From Sporisorium sorghi (Eukaryota > Basidiomycota > Ustilaginomycetes > Ustilaginales > Ustilaginaceae), in contig JALCCG010000167.1 in assembly GCA_023212695.1 (NCBI GenBank), forward strand, positions 1 to 48,011: a stretch of 48,011 bases of DNA, given 5' to 3'. The translations under genes and the position numbers were made by a program. Of the stretch, positions 10,616-20,692 are shown piece after piece. Positions within the stretch are counted from its first letter, which is position 1, and every line of letters starts with the position of its first letter. The notes beneath the pieces are model-generated. The model made no database searches, had not been told where the DNA came from, and was given only the letters and a program-made list of their open reading frames with translations.

Positions 10616-11085
10616 TCAATTTGAAGAGGGTATTGATGCTGAAGATGATGACGACGGAGTAGACGAAGCCGAGTCTGCTGTTGAGCCGGCATTGCGGAAA
10701 GCGCGCCTCCAATGCGCCAGACCGAGCTCCTGCATGTCGTTCTCGATATCCTTGGGAAGGTTGATGTGCTTGACCGATTTGGGCTCGAACGTCGTCTCGA
10801 GTAGCCTGGCCGTCTTACGCTGCATGTATTCGATCTGGGAGAAGTCTCTTCTGCGAAGTCCACCTCCCCACGATGGATGCTTAAAGAAGTAGCGCAGGTA
10901 GATGGTAAAGTCTCGTCGGTGTTCCTGTTCGAGAAAGACAGGCTGGTCAGCACCGAGACGAGGACTGAAGCGAACAGCAGAGCGAAACAACGTACCTGCT
11001 CTTTTGTCTTGATCATGCGCAGGCCCCTTCGATACAGGGCCAGGATCTCCTTTTGCGCCTGTGTGAGCTTCTTTGCTGGTGGCAT
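10616..11085 (-). CDS. SDH6: LYR-motif succinate dehydrogenase assembly factor 1 (SDHAF1/Sdh6-like)
   Basis: SDHAF1 is a small mitochondrial matrix LYR protein that helps insert and protect iron-sulfur clusters in the Sdh2 subunit of complex II. The gene has two exons: 10996-11085, then 10616-10924. The 71-bp intron has a clear donor (CAG|GTACG) and acceptor (CAG|GAAC), and the frame is kept across it (phase 0). The spliced protein is 132 residues. It begins MPPAKKLTQAQKEILALYRR, with the L-Y-R motif at residues 17-19, and continues to the family-typical F..HPSW...RRDFSQIEYM. The C-terminus from about residue 75 is longer than in yeast and ends in a Ser-rich tail. Assignment among LYR proteins rests on the LYR-plus-RRDF..IEY pattern. 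The gene is divergent from IPI1. Confidence 0.85.
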
Positions 11086-11400
11086 GGTGTTAGCGTTCGA
11101 TCGTGCTTCTGGGCGAGAATGTTGATGATGGTGAAAGCTGAGATGTTGTGAGTGTCATTAGCTAAAGCGGTTCTTCTCCACACGCAAGAGCCGCTCTAAA
11201 ATCTCGGAACTCGGAAGTCTGATTGACTGGATTTGAGCCCAAATTATTATTTATTTATTTATTTTTTTTTTTATTTTTTTTTTTGTTTATTTTTTTTTTG
11301 GAAACGTCAAAAGAAGATCGAAAACGCTTATTCTTGAAGCTCACCAACACCATCTTCGACACTGTATCATCATCGTCTTCCCAAGACAGCATCTTCAACC
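11086..11400. promoter_or_regulatory. Divergent SDHAF1/IPI1 promoter region
   Basis: These 315 bp lie between two divergent start codons. The IPI1-proximal part contains ATTT repeats and T-rich runs (about 11244-11300), followed by a short pyrimidine- and purine-mixed leader. No TATA box is obvious on either strand. Confidence 0.5.
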
Positions 11401-13729
11401 ATGCCGAAAGCATCCAAGAGACAGAAGGAAAAGAAGGCCGACTTCCAGGTAAGCAAGTTTTTGCAAATAGGGCACAAAACCATTGCGAATAGCTGCTAAC
11501 ACGTTGACCTTGTCCTTACAGAAAACCAAACTCAAGCTAGGAAGAGGAAAGCAAGCCGCCAACAATGCCACCGACGTCTCGTTCAAGGCCAAGACCATCG
11601 CTCTGCCACAACAGTCCATCAACGTGGACAAGTCCGGAAAGCTCGTCAACTCTCGCAACCTCACCATAACCGATCTCGCACTGCAGCTCCGTCACTACTC
11701 GGCAGGCGTACGACGAGATGCTGTCGCAGGCATCAAAGAGATCCTTACGCTGCATCCGAGCTTGATGCTGACAGATGCAGCCTCTCTTATCCCGGAACTC
11801 TCGCGCTGCATCGGTGACGACGACGCAGCCGTGCGCAAGCAGTTGCATGCCTTGCTGGCGTGGATGCTGCCAAAAGTGCCCGCTCAACTGCTCGGCCCTT
11901 ACCACAACACGCTCCTTCTCTTCACCACGTCGGCCCTCAGCCACATCTACCCGGAAGTGCGACTCGATGCGGTCAGGATCCTCGACGTCTGTCTGAACGT
12001 GCTGCCAAAAGTAGCGACAAAAGGGTGGGAGGCCGCAGTTTACAAGATGGCCAACGCTGTCTCGCCCGCATCGAGCGGGCCCGCTTCTACAAACGCCGCC
12101 GGACCCAGCAGCGCTGCGCATCAACCGCACGGCGAACGTATCATGAACTGCTACCTCAACCTTCTCGGCATCACGCAAAGATCCAGTGCTGCTGCCTCCA
12201 TCACTGCCACCGACCTGGCACCGGCCGCCAAGCTCCTGATCCTCAAGTCGCTTCGAAGCTTCCTCACCCGCGCTCTTCCGTCCACGACCGGAACTGGGGC
12301 GGATACCGATAGCGAGCAGAACTGCCCAACTTGGTTCTTCCGCTCCGCTTTTGCGTCTTCGGCCGAGTTCGAGTACTTTCAAAGGATCCTCAGTCGACAC
12401 TCGAGCTCTGCACAATCGCGTTGTGTCTCTATCGCACGGTCGAGAGAAGGCGATTCGCAGGACGGTCCCGCTTTGCACGGCCTGCAAAGGTCGTACTCCG
12501 ACTGGCCGTCAGCTGACGTGGGCACCGCGTCCTTGATGGACTTGGATTCCACAGCGGGCAAATCAATCAACAGCGTCGACCTGCTCGATTCCCTCCAGTC
12601 AGCCATCGCACTGCAGTCATCTCTCAGCTCGACTTCATCGACAACGTCGTCTGCAAAGCGGACTCAATCTGCCGCCCTATCGCTCTACGCTCTTTTGGAT
12701 CCTGTTCTGCTGGCCTCCTTCTTGGACACCGCGCCTGCCGCTTTCCAGCCCGATCTCGACCTTTCGCAGCAGAATCGCGGCCAGAACGTTGGCCTCTCAA
12801 CCCCTGCACAGCTCGTCTTTGAAATCATCAGCCTCATCCTAGCCTTGTGGCGAGGCTCGTCTTCTACAAACGCACAAGCACGAACATCGCTCGCCAACAC
12901 GCTCGGCCATGTCTCGGTCTACTTTCCCTTCAGCCACCACACGGGCTCCAGCGGTCTCTCGGCCAAAGCCAAGTCGTCAGTGGTGCAGATGGACCTTGCC
13001 TATGCCGAGCTAGCAGCGCTGCTGGCGCTCAACAACGCCAAACCGCAAAAGGTCAAGTCGAAGTTCAACGTCGAGGTGCAGATCGCTTCCGTGTCTGCTT
13101 TCATCGCCGAGCTGCTGTCGACACCCGTCACAGAGAGCGGCACCGTCTCGCTCGGATCGGTCAGTGCGTCTGCAGCCAGCGTGCTCGACCCGGACACCTT
13201 CCGTGCTCTGCTTCCTACACTCTGGTTCCTGCTCGGAACAGAACACGACACGCTGCTGGACAGCTTGTTGGCCACCTACCACGCTCAAGGATCCCAGAAT
13301 CGCGTCAAGCCTGTCCTGTTCGAGTTCCTGGCCCGCGCTTTCCTGCTTTCCGAGATGAGGGCAAAGACACCCTTCTCAGCGGCAGAAAGCGAACGCATCC
13401 TCGAGAGTCTGCTGTCGACACTACCTCGCTGCCTTTGGGAGGCTTCGTCGTCGGCCAGTGGGCATGCATTTGCAGGAGTGCAGCTCGAGTTCTTGCACTT
13501 TCTTCTTTTGTTGCAGTCACCACCCACGGCGCTCGCGTACGAAAAGTTGGGTCCGTTCTATTGGATCCGCCACCCTACCAAGAAGATCTCAGGCCCGGGT
13601 CCGTTCAACAAACTTCCGCGTGCACTTCGCAAGCTTGCTCTCGACAACATCTCGCTCTTGGAAAAGCAGGACGACAAGCTCGACAAGACCATGTCGCAAG
13701 CGCTGCAATTTGTCCAGACCAGCGCTTGA
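11401..13729 (+). CDS. IPI1: IPI1/TEX10-like pre-60S rRNA-processing protein
   Basis: Ipi1 is a subunit of the Rix1-Ipi1-Ipi3 complex, which acts on nucleoplasmic pre-60S particles in ITS2 processing and Rea1-driven remodelling. The first exon (11401-11448) encodes MPKASKRQKEKKADFQ. A 73-bp intron follows (GTAAGC donor, CTAAC branch motif at 11496-11500, ACAG acceptor), and exon two runs 11522-13729, joined in phase 0. The 751-residue product starts with the family hallmark basic stretch and KLKLGRGK. It then has helical HEAT/ARM-like repeats at about residues 55-230 (for example LQLRHYSAGVRRDAVAGIKE and HIYPEVRLDAVRILD). The rest is a long, mainly helical region with Ser/Ala-rich insertions. 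It ends convergently with the Sel1-repeat gene, with only 96 bp between stop codons. Confidence 0.88.
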
Positions 13730-13825
13730 GATGTCGATTTGGAACGCAAAGATGCAAAGATGCAGAGCACCATCGTAGGTTTGATGTTGCGTGGAATGAC
13801 AGTCTAGGATTACGCTACGGATGCA

Positions 13826-15280
13826 CTACAAATCCTTGTCGCTGGAATCGCTCATCTTCTTCTCCAGCTTTTCGTACATGGCCTGTGCTTGAGGGATGAG
13901 CCTGCTGAATTGGCTGTTGGACCACTGACCCTTTTGAGATGGCAACGAAGGCAAGTTGCCAGACGTCTTGAGGATGGCCAGCAGCTTTGCCAGCAATGCA
14001 TACGACAGCTGATCAGCTTGCGCTTCATCAATAGCACGCAGACCACGCTCCTGATGCGCACCGGGATCCAGCGCGCGATGCTGACCCAGCAACGTGGCGA
14101 GCTGCAAGATGCTGGGCGGATAGTCGGACTGTGCCGACTGTTCGAGCCAGAAGCGCGCCTCGATATCGTTGGCATCGACGCCAAACGTGTCCTTGTGCGC
14201 CTGCTTCATGGTCTTGTCGCCACCGATCACGTCCGGATGCTGAGCCATCTTGTCGCGATCCAAAAAGTAGAACGAGCCGACTTGGAACATGCTCTGCGCA
14301 TCTCCCTGCTCGGCGGCCTGCTTGAAGAGACGGAAGGCTTCCGATTTGTCGCCCGTCTCGCTGTCGAGCAAGTGATCCATGCCGAGCGCAAACAGGCAGC
14401 CCGAGTGGCCCAGCTGGGCGCCCTTGTTGAGATAGTCGCGAGCACGCTGCTGGTCTGGCGGGTTGAAGCGCGACTCTTGGAACAGCAGCGCAAGATCGTA
14501 CCACGCTTCTGCGAGACCCTTGTCGCCCGCCTTCGTGTACAGATTGACAGCTTGGCTAATCAGTGTAGGCCACTGCGCTTTGTCGACCTGCCCTCTCTGC
14601 ACCCGTTGCAGCAGCAGCCTCGCTACGCCCAAAGAGCCACGCGCATTGCCCGCCGCCGAGAGTTGCTGGTAGAGCGTCAAAGCCTCTTGCACTCTACCCT
14701 TTGAATCGCCCGACGGTGGCGGTGGCGCGGTGTTTTGCAGAACCATGCTTGCCCAGTAGTACCCGGCATCGTCCGAGCCGGCCTGGTGTGCCACTTGAAA
14801 CAGTCTGAAGGCGAGCGGTTGCCGGCGTGGATCCGCGGAAGCAGACAAGAGCGTGTTGGCCAGCTGCGAGAGATCTTCAGCGCCAAAGCCTGCTTCTTTC
14901 ATGGACGTAATGATGTCTGCATCGACAGACGCTTGATAGGCTTGACGATCTGCTGCAGAAGGGATGTCGGCCGTTGTGCGGAGCTGGACCAACAGCTTGG
15001 ACAGGAGAGAGCAAGCTTGGTCGTACTTGATCGATGTTGCTGCATCGCCCTCGTAGCGGGAGGATGGCAGGATGCGACGGATCGAAGCGTCTAGCTCTGA
15101 CTGGTCAGGAACGCGGATATTGGTCGGAACGGCATAGTGACGAGCAGAGATGATTGCAGGACCGACCGAGCGGCTTGGCAAGGCTGCCGCAGCGATGAGC
15201 CCCGTCGTAGGTGCACTGCGAATTTGGGACTGCAACGTCCTTGCGGCGCTTTGGCATACGAGTCGTAAGCGTGCTGCCAT
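13826..15280 (-). CDS. Sel1-like repeat protein, probably mitochondrial
   Basis: The 484-residue product carries Sel1/TPR-like helical repeats, clearest between about residues 210 and 420. Examples are AEAWYDLALLFQESRF, AQLGHSGCLFALGMDHLL, AFRLFKQAAEQGDAQSMFQV and ARFWLEQSAQSDYPPSILQL. The first ~50 residues are Arg/Ala/Ser-rich without acidic residues and contain SARHYA, which looks like a mitochondrial presequence and cleavage site. I chose the ATG at 15280 because it begins this presequence. The frame stays open to 15469. Within that upstream part a 51-nt GTACG...CAG segment (15322-15372) looks like a possible 5'-leader intron. Sel1 repeats mediate protein contacts, and several fungal mitochondrial members support respiratory-chain assembly. 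The specific partner here is unknown. The gene is divergent from the hydrolase gene at 15575. Confidence 0.72.
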   Translation of the reverse strand: MAARLRLVCQSAARTLQSQIRSAPTTGLIAAAALPSRSVGPAIISARHYAVPTNIRVPDQSELDASIRRILPSSRYEGDAATSIKYDQACSLLSKLLVQLRTTADIPSAADRQAYQASVDADIITSMKEAGFGAEDLSQLANTLLSASADPRRQPLAFRLFQVAHQAGSDDAGYYWASMVLQNTAPPPPSGDSKGRVQEALTLYQQLSAAGNARGSLGVARLLLQRVQRGQVDKAQWPTLISQAVNLYTKAGDKGLAEAWYDLALLFQESRFNPPDQQRARDYLNKGAQLGHSGCLFALGMDHLLDSETGDKSEAFRLFKQAAEQGDAQSMFQVGSFYFLDRDKMAQHPDVIGGDKTMKQAHKDTFGVDANDIEARFWLEQSAQSDYPPSILQLATLLGQHRALDPGAHQERGLRAIDEAQADQLSYALLAKLLAILKTSGNLPSLPSQKGQWSNSQFSRLIPQAQAMYEKLEKKMSDSSDKDL

Positions 15281-15574
15281 CTTGATGAAAGGTCGAACAG
15301 CGGCGATATGGACAAAGGGAACTGAATGGAGGTTAAGTATCAAGGGTGCTACAAAAGAGACTGCGTTCGTACCACGAGCGTCAAGCGACCAAGCCGTGAA
15401 AGACGCTCGCCATGACGCCAATCTTACTCGCCGAGCCTTGTTTGCTCCTCCACAAACCTTCTTTGACACGCGGTTCCCGAGCTTTCGTCGACACTTTGGC
15501 TAGATTCACATCCTCTGATCGCCTACGCCACTGCTGTCGTTCGACACACTCTCCCCGAGCATACCATTGCCATC

Positions 15575-16738
15575 ATGGCGTCTAACGGGCAGACAGAGCA
15601 GCAAGACTGGCCACGACCATCATCCTCGTGGATCGACAAGGTGCTATTCCTCGGTACAGGCACAAGTGGTCAGGTCCCAGCCATCCACTGCGTCACCAAA
15701 CCCGACTTTGGCGATTGTGCTGCATGCAAGGATGCCACGCTCAACCCGACCGGCAAGAACCGCAGAGGATGCACAGCTGCTGCTGTCATAGGACGAGGCG
15801 CTGGAGATCAACACGACAGCACCATCTTGATCGACTGTGGCAAGACCTTCTACTCGAATGCCGTCGTACACTTCCCACGCAATGGCGTTCGAGAGATTCG
15901 AGCTGTCTTGCTCACCCATGCACACGCCGATGCCATCCTCGGCCTGGACGACCTCAGAGCATGGACCATGGGCGGCGTCATCCAGCGTCAGGTCGACATC
16001 TACCTCACGCAAGAGTGCATGACCGTGGTCGAGGGCATGTTCCCCTACCTCGTCGACCGCTCCAAATCCACCGGTGGCGGCGATGTCCCCACCCTTCGCT
16101 GGAACATTATCGATCAGGACAAGACCTTTGTCATCCCAGCATCGCAAGGTCGCAGCGAGGTCCAAGTACAGCCACTCCCGGTTCTCCACGGCTACGTCGG
16201 CCGAGCATCGCCCTTCTGGTGCCTCGGTTTCCGCATCGACTCGTTCAGCTACATCAGCGACTGTCACGAGATCCCAACCAAGACGTTGGATCTCATGCGT
16301 GGCAGTCAAGCCATCGTTATGGACGCTCTCAAGATGGACCGACACCTCTCCCATTTCTCGTTTGCACAGGCGCTCTCCTTCTTTGCTTCCTTCTCGCCGC
16401 CACCGGCGCTCGGCCTTCTTACCGACTTTACGCATCGCATAGAGCATCACGCTACACAGGAGCTTGTAGACACATGGAGAGACGGCATGCTGGCCGCGCA
16501 ACTAGCAGGAAAGGCACGCACGACAAAGGCACTTGGCGAAGGCGGAGGATCTAAATGGTGGACCGACGTCTGGGACGAGCAGGACAACGAGCACAACATG
16601 TCAATACGCCTCAAGCAAAGCTACGAGTCTGTAGATGAAGAAAGTGCGCAATCGGCTGAACACTACATTCCACCAATCAAGCTCAGCTGGGATGGTTTGG
16701 TCGTATCGTTTGCTCCTCGTTGTTCACCTAGTCACTGA
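15575..16738 (+). CDS. Metallo-beta-lactamase-fold hydrolase, PhnP-like
   Basis: The 387-residue protein opens with LFLGTGTSGQVPAIHC. A cysteine pair follows (DCAACKDA), then the Zn-binding HxHxD motif as H115-A-H117-A-D119 in a LLTHAHADAILGLDDLRAW context. Further likely ligands are the His in LPVLHGYVG, the SDCHEIP segment, the Asp in MDALKMDRHLSHFSF, and the FTHRIEHHAT segment. The GLDDLR pattern and overall order resemble the PhnP/phosphoribosyl 1,2-cyclic phosphodiesterase branch and its uncharacterised fungal relatives. A phosphodiester substrate is therefore likely but not proven. There is no signal peptide or membrane segment, so it is probably cytosolic. The ATG at 15575 lies in an ATCATGG context. 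It is a single exon, convergent with EF2. Confidence 0.82.
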   Translation: MASNGQTEQQDWPRPSSSWIDKVLFLGTGTSGQVPAIHCVTKPDFGDCAACKDATLNPTGKNRRGCTAAAVIGRGAGDQHDSTILIDCGKTFYSNAVVHFPRNGVREIRAVLLTHAHADAILGLDDLRAWTMGGVIQRQVDIYLTQECMTVVEGMFPYLVDRSKSTGGGDVPTLRWNIIDQDKTFVIPASQGRSEVQVQPLPVLHGYVGRASPFWCLGFRIDSFSYISDCHEIPTKTLDLMRGSQAIVMDALKMDRHLSHFSFAQALSFFASFSPPPALGLLTDFTHRIEHHATQELVDTWRDGMLAAQLAGKARTTKALGEGGGSKWWTDVWDEQDNEHNMSIRLKQSYESVDEESAQSAEHYIPPIKLSWDGLVVSFAPRCSPSH

Positions 16739-17769
16739 ACAATCCAGTCCAATGTTTGTCCTTTCGTTCGGAACCGTGGGCGCCACGCCGCAGAGTCGGA
16801 CCTTTGCGGGCAAACCAGAGCGGTGGTTACATCTCTACTGAGCTGTTGTAGGAATCTCAGTCCCATGCCCGATCAAATCGATTCGCCCGCTGCAATCATT
16901 TGGACAGAGCCCATGCTGCTTTTGTCGTCAAAGAAACATGGTGTCTTTGCTTGCATGTGGATGCGCTTTTCTCTTGATTCACACCAGCTAGTGTGTATAG
17001 GCAAAGCCGCAATGTTGCTTGGCGAGCAAAGTCGACCCAGATTGTGTTTGTTCCAAACACAGACACACTCGCGGGTCCAAAGGCAATGCACTCTCGCACT
17101 TTCGAACACGTCTTTCCACATGCAATGCAAGCCAGGGTTCCCATTCACAAAGAATGCTGCCCATATTCTCCTGACTCAAGTGGGTCACTGGCTTCATCTG
17201 AAAGATCGACAAGCGGCAGAAAGAGCTGAATGCACAGTGCTTGTCAGCCTTGTCAGCATCAATGCTGATGGGTTGCGTGCGGTGATAGAACGTGCAACTG
17301 TTGAGCACAACCACATCAAGAGACTCAAGGATGATGTGTACGCCAAACTCGGGTTAGGCAGCTCAAGGAACGTAGCAGCACCAAAGTTGACGCTGTTTTC
17401 CGCTTTGCTCACCATTCGAACAGTAAACGCCTCCGGCTTTGGTGTTCGCTCGTTGGTTTTCCGGCACACCCTGAAGTCCACTGAGCCCGTGGGATCGTTT
17501 CGCTTCCTGCTTGCAATGACGTACTTTGTGTGTACTCGAAACTTGAATCGCTGCCTTCCCTTTCTCCTGGTGTGCTTTCGTGTGTTTCATCTCAACAACG
17601 GCAGCTTGTGTCGTGCTCTGCACTCAGAACACTCAAGTCACACGGACAAAGAGGGGGGAACGAATCGAATTTTGGGGGAACGCAAGAACATAGCAGGCGA
17701 AGGCGCCCTGGCCAACAAGAACATGATTCATGGCGTATCGCGAAGGATGAAGCCAACAGCCAGGGGCAA
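16739..17769. other. Convergent intergenic region between hydrolase gene and EF2
   Basis: This kilobase lies downstream of both neighbours. A long plus-strand frame (16823-17812) is open but lacks recognisable domains. It has Cys/His/Leu-rich, non-biased composition unlike the surrounding genes and runs into the EF2 terminal exons on the other strand, so I do not call it a gene. The region contains a diverged inverted copy of the EF2 3'-end sequence (see the repeat at 17398-17426). The rest presumably holds 3' UTRs. Confidence 0.5.
17398..17426 (+). repeat. Inverted copy of the EF2 last-splice-site/stop segment
   Basis: This plus-strand segment matches the minus strand at 17770-17798 at all but three or so positions of a 29-nt core (TTCACCATTC-like block plus AACAGTAA). 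In EF2 this block is the 3' splice site and the TAA stop. Weaker similarity (about 47 of 60 aligned positions by eye) extends on both sides. The two arms are inverted and about 340 bp apart. Confidence 0.7.
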
Positions 17770-20692
17770 TTACTGTTTGAATGGTGACCAAAGCGGAGAA
17801 AGGCGTCAGTGACTGGTTCGCAGCATGGCGATTGCGTCGGAAGTTGATACGTACGAGTTTGTCTGCAATCGTCGAGAAAAAATAAAAAATAAAAAATAAA
17901 AAATAAAAAAAGGGCAGGTCGGACAAAAAGCAGATATGAGGTTAGCATGCTGATCGCCATCATCTGATCGTCCGGAGACGTAGGGAAAGGTTTCTGATAC
18001 GAGCCGTTGTACACATCAACCGAGGGGACCTCCAGTTTGAGACCCTTGCGCTTGCGGATACCAGTGACGATGTCGAGGGTCTTGCCGGCCTCGAGGGGCG
18101 TACCGGGCAGAAGCTGCCAGTGATCGAAGACAGATTGAGGGAAAGCCTGACCGGAGGTGGCCTGGCGCAGATCGGCGTTGAAACCGAACGACTCGTTGAC
18201 GGGCAGGTAAGCCTTGACGGTGACCATGGGCGTGCCAACACGGGGCTCCTCGGAGAAGACGTGGCCACGTCGCCTGTTGAGGCACGAGTAGATACCACCG
18301 AGACCCGAGTCGGGGCACTGGATCTCGACCAGGTACACGGGCTCCTGGATACCGGGTTGAGCAAGCAGAGCGGCGGCGTAGCACACACGACGGCACGTGG
18401 GGATCAGCTGTCCACCACCACGGTGGATGGCGTCAGTGTGAAGAGTGACATCGAGGATGTTGAAGCGGGTACCACGCATAGGCTCCTCAGCGCAAACACC
18501 CTCCTTGGTGGCCCATTGGAAGGCGGCAACACACGAGTCCTTGATCTCGTTAAGGTATTGGACTCCCTTGGTAACATCGACGAGCAGGTTAGGGCCGGTG
18601 GTCTCAGGACCGAAGCACCAAATCTTACGAGCGTCGCTGACATCCCAACCAAAGGTATCTGACAACATTCTAGCCCTTACTTTGAAATCGTCACGCGGGG
18701 TCACCTTGCCGGCCTCGATGAGCCTGGAGAGCTCCTCGTCGATGGGCATAGCCTTGACAAAGAGACGGTTGTGCTTGTTCTGCGACTTGGAGAGGGCGAC
18801 CATGGACGATTCGGCCTGGACGGTCTCACGGTAGCCGACGACGGGGTCCGAGATCTTGAGGGGGATCTGGGCGTGGTCCTCCTCGAGGTCCTTGAGGACA
18901 ATCTCGAGGTGGAGCTCACCGGCACCGGCGACAATGTGCTCACCGGTCTCGGCAATCCAAGCCTGCACACAGGGGTCGGACTTGGAGAGACGCTTGAGGC
19001 CCTCGACGAGCTTGGGCAAGTCGTTGGCGTTCTTGACCTCGACGGCGACCTGGACGACGGGCGAGACGGAGAACTTCATGACCTTGAGGTTGTGGGCGGT
19101 CTCGGAGCTGGTGAGGGTACCGGACTTGAGGAGGAACTGGTCGACACCGACGAGGCCGAGAATGTTACCGGCGGGGCAGTCCTCGATGGGCTCGACGTAA
19201 CGGCCCATCATGAGGACGGTACGCTGGATGGACTTGACGAAGAGGTCCTCCTTCTTGCCGGGGGTGTAGTTGGGGCCCTGGATGCGGATCTTGGGGCCGG
19301 ACTTGACGGTACCGGAGAAGATACGGCCGAAGGCGTAGAAACGACCCTTGTCCGAGGTGGGGACCATCTTGGAGACGTAGAGCATGAGGGGGCCCTTGGG
19401 GTCGCAGTCGCGGATGCCGATGGCGGACTCGTCGTCGAGGGGGCCCTCGTAGAGGGTCTCGACACGGTAGCGCTGGGCGGTGACGGGCGAGGGGAGGTGG
19501 ATGACAATCATCTCGAGGAGGGCGTCACCGGCGGGGAGGAACTTGCGCATGGCGACCTTGAGGAGCTGCTTGCCCTCGAGGTCCTGCTCGTCCTGGGTGA
19601 GCTTGACGTCGAGCTTCTCGAGGATCTTGGGGATCTCGTCCTTCTTGAAGTTCATGATGGCGTCAAAGACGCGGAAGATGGGGTCGAGGACGAACATGTT
19701 GAAGGCACGCTCGAGGGGCTTGCCGTCGGCGTCGGTGTCCTTGGTGGTCCACTTCTTGGTCTTGGGGTTGAAAAAGTTGTCGCCCCAGAGCTTGACCATC
19801 ATCTTGTCCTTGTCGACACCGAACTTCTTGGCGTAGCGGTTGGCGAACTGGCGGAGGGTAAAGGCCCAGCCGTGGAGACCCGAGGCGAAGGCGACGGTGC
19901 CCTTCTCGGGGTAGACCTGGCTCTCGCCGAGGACGGGGTCGTTGTAGGTGGCGATAACGACGTTGACGGACTCGATGGTACGCATGAAGGACTGGTAGAG
20001 GTCCTCCTTGCCGACCTGGAGCTCGAGGAGGGCGCGGTCGACCTTGTTCAAGCAGACGACGGGCTTGATACGCTCGGTAAGGGCCTGACGGAGCACGGTC
20101 TCGGTCTGGACGCAGACACCCTCGATACAGTCGACAACGACGAGGGCACCGTCGGTGACACGGAGGGCGGCAGTGACCTCGGAGGAGAAGTCGACGTGAC
20201 CGGGCGAGTCGATGAGGTTGATCAAGAACTCGTTGCCGTCCTTCTTCTGGGCGATGGCGTCGAGGGCGTCCTTCTCCATGGGGAAGTACATGGAGATGGC
20301 GGTGGACTTGATGGTGATACCACGCTCCTTCTCGTCGTCACGGGTGTCCATGAAACGGGTGTCACCGGCCTTGGCACCGGCGATGATACCGGCCTTGGAG
20401 ACGAGCGAGTCGGTAAGGGTGGACTTTCCGTGGTCGACGTGGGCAATGACCGACATGTTACGGATGTTGGTGGGCTTGTCCATGAGGCCACGGATCTCGT
20501 CGACGGTGAAGCTGTAGTGCAGAGAGACGAGGCGACGGTTAGAACATATTCATGGACAATGGCTTTGGCAAGATCATCTTCTCGAGCTTTGATAGACCGA
20601 CCGTTATCGCTCGCTGGCGATTTCAGACGGATCTCTTGTCGACGATGGATGATGCTGTTGAAAATGGTGATTGGCGATACTCACTTAACCAT
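17770..20692 (-). CDS. EFT1: Translation elongation factor 2 (eEF2)
   Basis: eEF2 is the GTPase that translocates tRNA-mRNA on the ribosome. My model has four coding pieces: 20685-20692 (ATGGTTAA), 18005-20511, 17855-17862 (8 nt) and the stop alone at 17770-17772, with introns of 173, 142 and 82 bp. The first donor is GTGAGT and the acceptor TACAG, giving the conserved start [19 protein letters not shown]1 (AHVDHGKST), G3 (DSPGH) and G4 (NKVD) motifs are present. The diphthamide histidine lies in [11 protein letters not shown], and domain V follows. Unspliced, the frame would run past VPSVDVY into unrelated sequence. Using the micro-exon and final intron (GTACGT donor, CTGAC branch at 17805-17809, ACAG acceptor) ends the protein in the family-conserved DKL at 841 residues, against 842 in yeast. 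The middle intron then has a GC donor, which is unusual. The body of the gene is certain; the 3' splicing is inferred. Confidence 0.93.
17877..17911 (-). repeat. AAAAAAT heptamer repeat inside EF2 intron 2
   Basis: Four perfect copies of AAAAAAT (17877-17904) followed by seven more A residues lie in the second EF2 intron. In the sense direction they form a T-rich (TTTTTTA)n tract just upstream of the GATTGCAG acceptor, so they serve as its polypyrimidine tract. A CTAAC branch-like motif precedes them at 17941-17945. Confidence 0.75.

Noticed and set aside
16823..17812. 329-codon plus-strand frame downstream of the hydrolase gene
   Set aside because: No recognisable domain, unbiased codon use, and overlap with EF2 terminal exons and the inverted repeat. 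Kept only as intergenic description.
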